From positions 248,001-312,000 of the forward strand of contig JARGSG010000227.1 of assembly GCA_030374805.1 (NCBI GenBank): DNA of 64,000 bases, written 5' to 3'. The position numbers were made by a program, and so were the translations under genes. Below, one piece after another: positions 1 through 10,153 of the stretch (positions are counted from its first letter, which is position 1; the number at the start of each line of letters is the position of its first letter). The stretch comes from Gracilaria gracilis (taxonomy: Eukaryota; Rhodophyta; Florideophyceae; Gracilariales; Gracilariaceae). A model generated the notes under the pieces. The model made no database searches, was not told the origin of the DNA, and was given only the letters and a program-made list of their open reading frames with translations.

Positions 1-1258
1 TGTAACTTTCTGCCAATTGGCTCATTGAAGAGTTCAAACCAGTGATGGATTCATGGAACACCTCAACACTACTGCTGCGCGCCGACTTCGTACGTTTGGA
101 ACCCATTAACATCTCCCGACCACTTGAAATTTTACGCCGTTTGCCCTTCAAAGAACTCAAATTCCTACTTACATCCAAACTTCCTCCCGCGCCTCCAGGC
201 AGGTACCGCGTTAAAAAGTAGCCAACAATTTGGTCACGATCTTCGTAGTTCAAACCGAAAATGCAATACGTTAAAAAGGTCCTTCTTCCAACTGCCGAAA
301 GTTCTTTGTTCCTTGGGTTCTTGTGACAGAAATCAGTAAAAGAGAGCTCCCCATTGTTTCCAGATACTTCGTAGTTAGCCAAAGTTTTGGTCCAGCAACT
401 CTTGTTGTCTCGCCATACTGACGGGAGTTTCTCCCCACTTCGCGGAACCAGCGGAGCTAAACCGGGCAGTACAGACTCAACTGGGCTGGGAAAGTCTTCA
501 ACGGGGCGAAATTTTTCGTCGTTGAAACGCACGGCAATCCTTGCCCATAGATCTTCTTGACGAATCCCCGCATCCTGCCGAGCTCGAGGTAGAGTGGTAG
601 AAAGTCCACAAATGTTGCATTTAATTTCTTCATCGTCACGAATTAACTAAAGAAGCCTGGCAAATTCGTCATCACAAGAGTCTGATGGTGGGAGTTTCGT
701 TTTCTCCACAATGGCTTTGTTCTTCGGATCAGTGGTTTTTCCTGCTGTGGTTTCTTCCAAATCTTCATTACCGAGAAGTTCAAGTTCTTCACGAAATAGA
801 CCAAGTTCAGATACACTCGGTAGCGTTGTTAGCAAAGTAGATGTTTTTGGCACTTTGATTATTTGCAAGCCCTTTTTGAGACGCATATGGCCATTGACGC
901 CGCTCAAATCAATAGTTGAAATAAGAGAGTACGGGAGTACATTTTTCACTAGTTCAGTGTGAACTTGAAGCACTGCTCGAGCACGAAGAACGTTTTTTGA
1001 GCTTGTTGTTAGGCGCATCATTTTTTTGAGGATCAAATGTAGTGATTTGCGGCTTTGAGAAAACAAAAAGTCCCAAACGAAATTAAGTTCGTCTTGGACG
1101 GATGTTAGGCGTAGAGTTTGAAAACGTGTTTTTTGTGGCGTATCTTTATCAGCAGTCAAGACGTTTCTGGCATTTGGGGCGGGAGCAAGTTGGTCCGATG
1201 AAGACAGAGAATGATGTGCTTGAAAATCCGCTTCTTCCGTTTTCTCTTCAGAGTTCAT
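1..1258 (-). CDS. Unrecognised protein with Myb/SANT-like motif, partial at left edge
   Basis: No function is recognised. One minus-strand frame runs from the ATG at 1258 to the first base of the window, about 419 codons, broken once by a TAG at 647-649. The first 203 residues are charged with no known domain. After the TAG the frame resumes with a CNIC motif, then WARIAVRFN, VWRDNKSCW and YCIFGL. The spacing of tryptophans and the W-x2-IA-x-RFN motif resemble Myb/SANT-like (trihelix) accessory proteins of DNA transposons; WGIAQRFNN appears in the protein at 22.6-24.1 kb. The TAG ends a CTTCTTTAG run that looks like a 3' splice site, so a short intron is an alternative to a nonsense mutation, though no clear donor was chosen. 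The gene continues beyond the window. Seen: the frame and motif. Inferred: transposon origin. Confidence 0.35.
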
Positions 1259-2173
1259 GACAAATTAGTGGTTGGAGGTGGTTTTTAAGCAAAGGTTCGA
1301 AGGTAGCGCCAATTTTGATGAGGAACGCAGCAAGAGAGAGTGCACTGCAAGATGCAAAAAATCGCCAAGTATTTACAACGAATACGGGCGGGCATCTACG
1401 TGGCCGGAAAACGCAAGGTGGCCGGGGAACGCTCTGAGATTATAGCTGTGGGAGTGTGCGGTTGGGATGAAAAACTGGCGCACGCCTGCGGCCAAAGTTC
1501 GGAAAATTGCTGCATGTTCACGAAGGCTGGCATTGAAATTTGCGCACAATTATTGGTCCACGGTGTCCATTTGTCTTTTTGTTCCGGTAGCTTAAAGAAT
1601 AGTTGTGCTACTTGTATGTTCGATGAGAAGGCTACATAATCGGACGAGGCATGCCAAGAGGCTGCTCATAACGGTAAAAAGTCGAGACTTTTACACTCGC
1701 GACATACGTGCCACCAGCCTGAGGGCCTTTCTTAACAAGCGTTGACGACGCGTTGTCTTTGTCGGTCGTTGACGCTATTTCTTGAGTCTCTCAAGAATAT
1801 CTCGCTGCAAACTAAACTGCGATCTGCCCCGCTCCTCCGAGAGGCCCACTAACTTCCTCTCTGTATTACGCACTGCGTTAGACATCGTCACTGTCTGAAG
1901 CAGTACGTCAGTGTTCTCGGAATGCTAGTTTAGTATGCTAGATCGTTAGTTGTGGAAATAAAAGTCCGAAAAAACTATCATTTTTGCAGTTTGCGCTAGT
2001 TGACAAGGCAAAATTTTTTTTTTGGAAATTACGTTTCCGTTCAGTGCAGTTCAAACTTCATCTACTGGAATTGAAGGTTAGTTTGCAGTTCCCCTGCCAC
2101 CGTTCGTAACTTTACATTCACCACACTCGTCAAAAACACTCTAAAAAATTACGAACCCACCACCAGCGCTCCC
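1259..2173. other. Non-coding stretch with one small possible exon
   Basis: No long reading frame is convincing here. It holds one short protein-like minus frame (1775-1885) and a copy of the motif TGCTAGTTT at 1923-1931 that recurs as AAACTAGCA near 19.8 kb. Confidence 0.5.
1775..1885 (-). CDS. Possible 36-residue exon or small protein
   Basis: A short frame from ATG at 1885 to TAG at 1775 encodes a charged peptide beginning MSNAVRNTERKL and ending ILERLKK. It reads like an amphipathic helix rather than random sequence, and lies upstream of and on the same strand as the unrecognised protein at 1-1258, so it may be its first exon. No splice junctions could be fixed and it may be chance. Confidence 0.2.
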   Translation of the reverse strand: MSNAVRNTERKLVGLSEERGRSQFSLQRDILERLKK

Positions 2174-3393
2174 TTATTCCATCCCTGCACTCGGATCCTG
2201 AGTCTCAGTTTCCCTAACTGTCAAGTTGAAGAACTCCAACGGAATATTCTCTCCATTCTCGTGCACCCTCCTAGCCCCAAACCGCCTTCCAACCCCTCCC
2301 AGCCTCTTCTCTACCTGCTCCCACGGTATGCGCTCCGCCGTTCGAACAGCCGCCGCCGCACTACCAAACCCAACTAGTGGTGCTCCACCCGGCAGCTGCC
2401 GCGGCACACACACCTCCCCATCCTCGCCCACCATCACCCCACCCTTTCGCCTTTTCCTCAGCTGACTTCCCCCAACCTCCCCTCCATCCCCTTCTCCGCT
2501 CCTCCCCCTCACGCACCCACCCCCACCAGGGGGCCAGGCGTCACTGGTGACCCTTTCTCTCTTCAGGACTCCCTCCCAACGCCTCCTTCCCTCACCAGCT
2601 CCTTCATCTCCAACAACAATTGGCACGCCTTCTCCACCTGTCCCACTTGCGCCTCCAACACCTTCACACGTCCCCTAAACCCCATATTCTCCCTTCTCAG
2701 AGTCACCAGCTCCCTCCCAACCCATTCTACCATCCAACTCACATGCCTTTCAGTCTTTATTCCAGCCAACTTCATCCTTTTCCGAATCGTCGAAATCAAA
2801 TCCATTGGCACCCCAATCTCCGACACACTCAGCACCACCCCTCCCATCTCACCAACCATCTCAGAAAGCCAGTCGTCCAAATGCTCCTTCAGATCCCCTC
2901 CAAGCCTCCTCAACCGCTCCTCCATCTCCGCCGCAAACCTCCTCTCCGGTCCCCCATCCCCTCCACCCCCTCCACCCCCTCCACCCCCATCACCTCCACC
3001 TCCCTCTCCATCCCCACTTCCCTCCTTCTCCCTCATGAAAACCTTGTCCCCACCCTCCTCCTTCCTTCCCGGTGGCGTCTCTGGTACCTCCGTCCGTTGA
3101 AGCAGAGCCACTAGCTCCTCGTCCTCGACGTACCCATTCGACATCGCAGAAATAAACGGCGGTTCACGATAACGAAGATAGATAAGAACAAGCGAGATGA
3201 ACCCAACAGTTGCAGCACTCCCCCCCACTCCGCACACCCGTGGCACTGTCGGCCACACACCCACTTGCGCTGCACAACCCTTTGTACCCCATTCACATCC
3301 ACTCCTATTTCCCGCCATTCCACAAAATTTCCATTTTTTTCCTAGAACAACCTCGGTCCATACCATATCCCAATGAAACCCATGATGCACCAC
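2174..3393 (-). CDS. Glycine-rich coiled-coil protein, frame-disrupted
   Basis: An unrecognised protein. A plausible start is the ATG at 3144 (MSNGYVEDEELVALLQRT); the frame is also open to an ATG at 3393 and would then add a hydrophobic stretch. After an acidic head come a run of glycines with a few aspartates (3020-2940), then a predicted coiled coil (MEERLRRLGGDLKEHLDDW and a second helix ending VEKACQLLLEMKEL). This frame stops at 2563, while a second minus frame overlapping it from 2626 continues to 2174 and ends in plausible protein (IPWEQVEKRLGG, ENGENIPLEFFNL), so either a short intron or a frameshift joins them. The plus strand is strongly pyrimidine-rich here. The architecture is like the coiled-coil partner at 13.7-16.3 kb, suggesting a transposon accessory gene (inference). 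Confidence 0.35.
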
Positions 3394-3694
3394 CTCTCAA
3401 GTACCAACGGTACCATAAACTCTTACTTTCTATGCTTTACTTCACTGCATACCTTCTCATAAACACACTTTTCGACCCTACCTCCTCTACAGCCCTGCTG
3501 CCCATTTCTTTCCATAACCGAATCATACAAATCCCTTATCCCCTGGAACACTTTTTTCCATGACCAAAACAACAGCCCAGTCCTGTACTTAAAGCTTTCC
3601 CCACTCCTTAGAATGTAGACCACTTTCCTTTCACAGCTACAAGCACCCAACACCTTCCAACAGCCCATACCTTCAATCAAACAAACTCATCGCA

Positions 3695-4525
3695 ATGAGC
3701 TCCCATTCATCTTCCCTCCGTTCTACAATCATCCGAGCTGTTGTCGTAGGTAGAGGCCGTATTGGAACCATGCTTCACAACAATGGTTCCCCTCAGGACA
3801 CCTTTCTCTCCATCGAAGTCTTCATTTCCGCAGAGTGCCTTCCCCAAGGTCCAATCTTCTTCTGTGGCAGGAACGACCTTCTCGAAAAAGTAATTCTATC
3901 TTGTCCAGCACCACGAGCAGAAGACTTGGTCTTCATCCAGAATGGTCACATTCTTTTCATCCTGTCCTAACACGGAATTGAGCACTGCACACGAGCCGCT
4001 CTTTACATCGCCGTTCCCACTGTCGGCGCCTCCCCACAAGATGGTGTCACGCCTCTCTCTCCCAATGGTCTAACCACAGCCACCGGAAAGTGGGCTCTGG
4101 CAATAGCCGAACGCCTCTGGACCGCAGGTCTCACTTGCAGTATCGTCGACGAAAACACCTTTTCCAAGTCTTACTACCAAAAGCTCGTATGGATCTCTTC
4201 CTTCAATCTCGTCGGTTCTTCATTTGGATTCGTTACCATGTGTGAAGTGGATACCAAGTACAAAACTATTGTCTCAACTATAATGAAGGAGCTTCTAGGC
4301 ATAGTCACCTTCAACACAGGTCTCTCCTTCAATATCCCTTCTACAGTGGAATCACTTCTGGAATACGACAGCACCCTTACTTCTTTCTCAGCTTCTTTCT
4401 CGGAGTATGAATCTAGAAATGCTTACTTCTATCTCACCTCCGCAGATGAAAAACTAGCCGGAAGGCAGGACCCTGCCCCTTTCCACACCAATTATATCAA
4501 TTTTCTCAGACATCACATTCTCTAG
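3695..4525 (+). pseudogene. Ketopantoate-reductase-like (ApbA/PanE family) gene, one in-frame stop
   Basis: One frame of 277 codons from the ATG at 3695 (MSSHSSSLRSTIIRAVVVG) to TAG at 4523-4525 resembles plant and algal proteins of the ketopantoate reductase fold. An N-terminal dinucleotide loop is visible as VVGRGRIGTML (G-x-G-x-x-G), followed by GPIFFCGRNDLLEKVI, the NAD(P)-domain strand DLVFIQNG, then LTTATGKWALAIAERL and FSKSYYQKLVWISSFNLVG, typical of the linker and helical C-terminal domain. A TAA at 3968-3970 interrupts the frame just after FIQNG; the same phase resumes at once with HGIEHCTRAALYIAVP, so no intron is needed. It is therefore probably a recent pseudogene, unless the stop is read through. 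The family reduces small 2-keto acids; the exact substrate cannot be told. It lies head to head (162 bp) with the end of the dioxygenase frame. Confidence 0.55.
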
Positions 4526-4688
4526 TAATTAGAACAAATTGTAAACCTCGTACTCGTTGCAACTACACACACAACCCGTTTCTGTTCTCCAATTCTTTTT
4601 AAGTTGCCGCTTGAACAAATCACCTGTTCACTTTTTATGTCAAGTCTCTATCACAAACAAACACAACAGTATAAGTGCTACATTATAC

Positions 4689-7600
4689 CTACTCATCGTC
4701 GTCATCCATTATCATCTGTCCTTCCTCGTAATCCCCATCTGTATTCTCAGCAGGGCCACCTGACATCTCTTCATCTTCCTCTTCGTACCCGTCGTCTCCA
4801 TCTTCTATATCTTTCATTTCACTCTCTTCCTCCAAACCTTCATCATCGTCCAGCTGGTCGTTTGGGTCTTCTCCTAGCCCAAAGTCCTCATCTACGAACT
4901 TTGGCCGAAACGCTGGCTCACTGTGCACCGCGTCAGGGAGCTTGTATCCTTCAGGTACAAAATACATGTGATATCTCAGGCAATTCTCTTTCACCAACGC
5001 ATCCATGTACCCAGCTCCCGCATGAAACACATCCCCTCTCCCAATAAACACAGAGTAAGGCGGAACCCTGAACTTCTTCACAACCATTGTACGTGATAAA
5101 CTCCTCAAACTCTTGTCATCCGTCACATACATATTGTGAGACCTCTCACAAACCCATATCATAAATGAACTCCCTCCAGAGGCCATTACGAAGAACCCCG
5201 GAAGATCTCCCTTATCCTTCTACACATTCGTCAACCCTCGAAAATCAGTGTGCAAAACCTGCCTTGGGCATCCCTCCCCCGTACACAACACACGCCCTCC
5301 GGTCTGCGGCGCATACATTCTTTTCTTAGCCTTGCTGTTGTTACAAAGGCGAAGAGCCGATGCAATTTGCCCAAACCTCGCATCCAACAACGCCCGCTTT
5401 CTCACCATCATCACATTCTTCTCATCAGATTCCATGCAATCAACAATCCCCTTCTTCGTCGTAATATATCGTCTAATTCCCTGCATCCTGTCCCCAGCAT
5501 CCTTTCCTTCCCCCGCGTTGATGATGGGATTCAATTTCGTTCGGTTCTCTTCAAACTTCAAGTCTGGCTGCTCTTTGAAGTCCTTCTCAAAAAACTCTAG
5601 CAACCCTTCTGTCACATCTTCATCCACCACCACGCCTTTCTTCTTCGCCTCCTCTGACATACCTCCATCAGTTCCGAAGTGTTCTAAAACACAGAAACCC
5701 CTTTCCATCAATTCCATTCTCTTCGTCGCAAAGCACTCTCGAGCGAGGTCATCCCTCTCCATCGCCGCCATCCAAAGAGCTTCTTCCTCCCCTCTTGGCC
5801 TTCCCTTCAACGGAAGCTTCACCCCAAGAACTGGATCTTTCGTGCTACCCAGCTCCTTGTGCACATTCCAGGCGGCATGCCAGTACACCGCGTGATGGAC
5901 CGCTCTCAAATCCGCCACCCCCAAACATCCCGCCCTGTGCTCCTTTCGCAAATGAATCATCTCCATCCACGGGTGCTGATGTTTCACTGCATTCTTCCCT
6001 CCCGGCCACTCACTCGGTAACGCATTCACCAGACTCGTCCATGACATATCCGATCCACCAGCCCACTCACCTGCCTTATTCATCCCTTTCGGTGGTTTCT
6101 CGTGATTCTTATCTTCAAATCCACGCATCGTTCCTTCCTCCACCCCTTCCTCCTCGTTTTGAACGAACCTACTATCGTTCTCACTGCCACCACTTTCATC
6201 CTCGCTCGACGACACCAAGTTTATTTTCTATTCTTTGAAGAACTTCTTCAATGCCGGCTTCAACATATTCCTGAATAAAGTAACAACATCCATTGGTATA
6301 TCTCCAGAAGGGGTCTTCACGGTGCCCTTCTTCATCCTCTTCGGAGCAGGTTGGATTTCTACCTCATCCTCATCGTCAGTAAGATCAATTAACCTCCTCT
6401 TCTTCTTCTTCTTTTTGCTCCCAGCCTTGCTACCCCAATCCTCTTTCAGCCAGCCCGGAGCTATCTTTTTCCGTGTGCTCCGCCTCAACCCTGATGGCTC
6501 TGCTTCAGGGTCGTCCCCTTGCATGGAAGCTTCCAACAACATGAGAGCATCTTCTGCCTCATTAGGTGCTGCGGTTGACGCACCATCACCTACACCCACG
6601 ACTTCAACCACCTCCTCCCCCACCTCCTTCACCTCCTCTGACGTTTGAAGCGATACTTTGAAAACTTCTTGAAGCTTGTTACCCGCGGTCTTCACCCTTC
6701 TAGACACCATCCCGTCCCATAAACGCCTCGCACCGCCAAGTTCCATTTTTGCTGTCCGCATACCCAGATATTCCATCACAGACACATGCTTTCCTCCTAA
6801 GTTGAATACTGTCTGCAATACTTACACAACACTAATCTTCTTCTTTTTCCCAGTGATATTACATAGGTTGTACATACCTATGGCACATTGAAATAATGGC
6901 TTCCTCATGTCTTCAAAACGACCGGTTCTCGTAGAAGAAGACAACCTCAGTTCCACATGCCATTGCAAGCAACGTACGACAAATCGAAACTGTCCATCGG
7001 TGAGACCCATCAGGATGTCACTCGAGACATGCGTCAACGTCAGGGCTGGAACTTCCTCACAAACCTTCTCAAAGAACTCCAAAAGCCCCTCACATTCCAC
7101 AAACTTCAGAGCCAATGTCGCGTAACGAGTCAAGTGACGCACGCTGTAGTATCTGATAGCCTCACTTCTCTTCAAAGCACCAGCTAACGGCTTCGAAGTA
7201 ATGCTCTTGACAACCCCATGTGACTCGTCCACGACGTTCTGCACAAAAGATACCGTGCTATGAATTTTGTCTGCAAACGACATCTTCAGCACATTCGAAC
7301 TCATCTCGTTCAGAAGATTGCCCAGTCCTAGTACCTCGTTCATTGTCATTTCATTCCCATCCTTTCTTCCCCACAGCACAACATCCAAAGAACGGACTAT
7401 ATCCACCCACTTCCCGCCTTCCCCATGCAAGTCTCGTAGCACAAGAATTAGGTGATATCCGTCTATGAGGGTTACGGGCACAACAATTCTCCGATCAACA
7501 ACTATTTATTTCACATCATGCTGCCCCAGAAATGCCACAGCAATCGAACCTGTAGACGGAAGCCACCCAAAGTTGCGACATTTCATCATCGTCGCCTCCT

Positions 7601-8504
7601 TGTGTCCCAGATTCACACTTCGAACTGTCTTCTTCGGGATTTCAATCATCTCGATATCCATCGTCATCCTGCGCTGAACATAGTCGGCGACGGAAATCTT
7701 CTTGAGAGACAGGGTGTTGTCAACCTCTTTCGACGGAACACTGTCTCCTTCATTGAACAAGTCCTCCTCCGCGTCAGTAAGCGGAGCCTTACTCTTCTGA
7801 AAGACCTCCACAATATCGTCGTCGGAGTCCTCTATGATGCTGACGCTCGCTCCCACGGGCTTCTTCATCCCTTTAGAAGACTTTCCTCGAGTTTTGGAAG
7901 CTTCCTCAGCAGGTTTCTCGACCTCCAGAGCAACCGCTTTCTCAGGCTGAGATGTAGAAGACTTGCCAGCCCCGGACCCTGGAGTAGGACTTTGCGGAAT
8001 CTCGATTCGGTTCATCATCGACGTATCCCACGCATACAACCCAGCTGAGAACAACTCGCTCCGCGTACTTGGTGCGTCTTCAGGACTTTGAAAACGGTAA
8101 GGGTACTTCGCGCTTCCATGACTTACAATAATCTTCGTCCTCCAGATCACAACCAACTCTTCTCCTTGTAGGGCAGTCGCGCTTAAAAGATGCCCATGGA
8201 GCGAACGGCAAAGAGCCTTCCCTGCACCACCGGCGGACCCCACACCTCTCACCTCCGCGGTTCCCACTTTCACCCTGCTCTTTTCTTTCCCAACCGTCAC
8301 AAACAAATGCACCGCATCTCCGTTTTTCACTACCGGCGTAGCAGCGGGCGAAACCTTCTTCGTCATTGCTCGGGCTGGTGGCATACGCGGCGTAGTGCCT
8401 TTTGCCCTCCCTCTCTCTCGTGTTAGGGGCGGCATTTCTAACACCCCTGCACTTGGGTTCGCTCGTCTTGAATCCCGTCCCCTTTTATGCTTGCGAGGCG
8501 GCAT
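4689..8504 (-). pseudogene. Large 2-oxoglutarate/Fe(II) dioxygenase gene of an unclassified mobile element, broken
   Basis: A single minus-strand phase from the ATG at 8504 (MPPRKHKRGRDS) to 4689, about 1270 codons, interrupted by about four stops but no visible phase change. The N-terminal third is basic and disordered, the middle has charged linkers including a lysine-rich RRSTRKKIAPGW stretch, and the C-terminal 250 codons form a PhyH-like dioxygenase core: an iron-binding LHTDF (HxD, near 5244-5252), then PGFFVMASG, IWVCERSHNMY, SVFIGRGDVFHAGAGY with the distal histidine, and RYHMYF whose arginine would bind 2-oxoglutarate. The tail is highly acidic. The family oxidises small molecules, proteins or nucleic-acid bases; the substrate is unknown. 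The gene is divergent from the methyltransferase-SET gene across a hairpin-rich 1.65 kb. No capsid, polymerase or integrase was seen. Coding of a dioxygenase is well supported; mobile-element origin is inference. Confidence 0.6.
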
Positions 8505-8800
8505 CGCGGTTACACCCGGCTGATAGAATAAAAAGATTGTTTACGACCGTCGAGAACGCTCGCGAGATCGGGGAGCTAGTTGTAACTTTCACTCCCGTTC
8601 CTTTCCGTCTCCTTCATCACGGATGCGCGTCCGCTCAATATTAGTTTAAACTATACACTGTGCCTATTTAAAAATTTTATAGCGTACTCGCGGGACGTTT
8701 AGAAATCTACATGAAGCTACTAACATCTATAGTACACTTGTACAAAAATGTTTGAGCAGTAAAGAAATAAATAAAATTTGTGGCGCACTAATTTCACTCT

Positions 8801-8878
8801 GGGACAGCGGACCGGGGTGTCGTGGCGCTTCATCGGTTGCACCGATGAAGCGCCAGGACACCCCGGTCCGCTGTTCCC
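8801..8878. repeat. Hairpin copy 1, near-perfect palindrome
   Basis: Arms of about 36 bp start GGGACAGCGGACCGGGGTGT and close with the complementary CCCCGGTCCGCTG; the loop is only a few bases around TTGC. Two mismatches separate the arms. Confidence 0.9.
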
Positions 8879-9018
8879 GGCGCCTTGGCGGTGCCACGTA
8901 TGCCAGCACCCCAGTTCCATCACACACGGCGCGTTGACAACGGGCCAATTTCATCGGTCACGGCACGTTGGTGGTGCCACGTATGCCACCGCCGCTCCTT
9001 CATCACTCACGGCGCGTT

Positions 9019-9094
9019 GGGACAGCGGACCGGGGTGTCGTGGCGCTTCATTGGTGCACCGATGAAGCGCCACGACTCCCCGGTCCGCTGTCCC
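9019..9094. repeat. Hairpin copy 2
   Basis: The same palindrome as copy 1 with about 36-bp arms (GGGACAGCGGACC to GGTCCGCTGTCCC) around a GGTGCACC centre; two or three mismatches between arms. It is preceded by a spacer repeat of about 50 bp ending CATCACTCACGGCGCGTTG. Confidence 0.9.
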
Positions 9095-9110
9095 AAAAAA
9101 TATTTTTCAG

Positions 9111-9540
9111 AATAGGACATCCGTTGGATGTGATGAAGTTAGTACATTTTCTATCTTTATTGAATGCAACGGGTGTCCTATTCCTATGCTGCTTGTGGAG
9201 GGTTTCGCACACCCTCACGCTTCGTAGCTGGGTATAGGACATCCGTTGGATGAGATGAAGTTAGTACATCTTCTATCTTTATCTTGTGCAATTGATGTCT
9301 TATTCCTATGCGGGTGTTTCGTATTTTGTCACTACCATGTGGCTAAAAATAGAGTAACCATAGTAAGTAGTATTGCGAACGTGGTACACTCTCACGCTTC
9401 GTAGCTAAGATTAGGACATCCTTTGTGTCACATAGAAATAGTACATCTTCTAATTTATTTCCTAATACTCTGCGGCTTGGGGAGGTTTTCGTATTTTGTC
9501 CCAACCATTTTACTAAGATTGTAAATATGATGCAAAGATA
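9111..9540 (+). repeat. Imperfect tandem repeat, about 122 bp, three copies
   Basis: Copies begin TAGGACATCCGTTGGATG at about 9113 and 9236, and a diverged copy TAGGACATCCTTTG at about 9414; copies end CTCACGCTTCGTAGCT. The first copy also has 16-bp inverted ends (AATAGGACATCCGTTG and CAACGGGTGTCCTATT, 9111-9184), so it may be a tiny MITE that was duplicated. Confidence 0.7.
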
Positions 9541-9858
9541 TACGCCAAGATATAAGGAACGGCTGGTAGGACAGCGCGTTGGCGGTGCCACGTGTACCTC
9601 TACCACAGCTTCATCACTCACGGCGCTTTGAGACAGCGGACCGGGGTGGCGTGGCGCTTCATCAGTGCACCGATGAAGTGCCACGACAGCCCGGTCCGCT
9701 GTCCCAGGCTGTCATTGAAAAATATGGAAAATTAAATTTTTTTTTGGGACAGCGGACCAGGGGGTCGTGGCGCTTCATCAGTGCACTGATGAAGCCCCAC
9801 TCCACCCCGGTTCGCTGTCCTACCAGCCGTTCCCTATAACTTCGCGTATATGTTTGCA
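9531..9858. mobile_element. MITE with 46-bp terminal inverted repeats
   Basis: The left end 9531-9576 and the right end 9813-9858 are inverted copies of each other with about five differences; the inner 20 bases (GGAACGGCTGGTAGGACAGC and its complement) are identical. The interior carries hairpin copies 3 (9632-9704) and 4 (9746-9820) separated by an A/T-rich spacer. No coding capacity. Ends this long and a size of 328 bp fit a non-autonomous element; a target duplication was not resolved. Confidence 0.75.
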
Positions 9859-10153
9859 ATCACCAAGTTCCGTATCCCTCGAGTGTCGCCGCTTTCCCTG
9901 ACACCTCTTTACGGCTTCAGGTGCATCTCAGGCATCTTGCACATCTCCCTGTTGTGTTTAAAGAACCTGTTTCGTGCTGTATCGTTGCTATCCTCTCCCG
10001 CCCGCTCCCGTCTCCCGCGCACTTTCATATCTCGTCGGCAGTTATCCCCCGCCCGCTGCACTCTCCCGTGCGCTGTTTTCTCCCCTCCGCTGCCATCTCC
10101 CGTCCGCTCCGGAAATTCGAATCATAACCCATCAACGCACCCCCTTCCCGTGC

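Larger units (their letters stand above)
8505..10153. promoter_or_regulatory. Divergent intergenic region packed with palindromes
   Basis: This 1.65 kb separates the starts of the two divergent broken genes. It contains four copies of a roughly 75-bp hairpin, spacer repeats beginning near GGTGCCACGTATGCC, a tandem repeat of about 122 bp and a 328-bp MITE. No coding frame here is believable; the open frames that cross the hairpins only follow their GC-rich composition. Promoters for both genes probably lie here (inference). Confidence 0.5.

Noticed and set aside
8727-9859. Several 60-113-codon frames containing CRGASSV-like peptides on both strands.
   Set aside because: All are translations of the hairpin palindromes, which read similarly on both strands.
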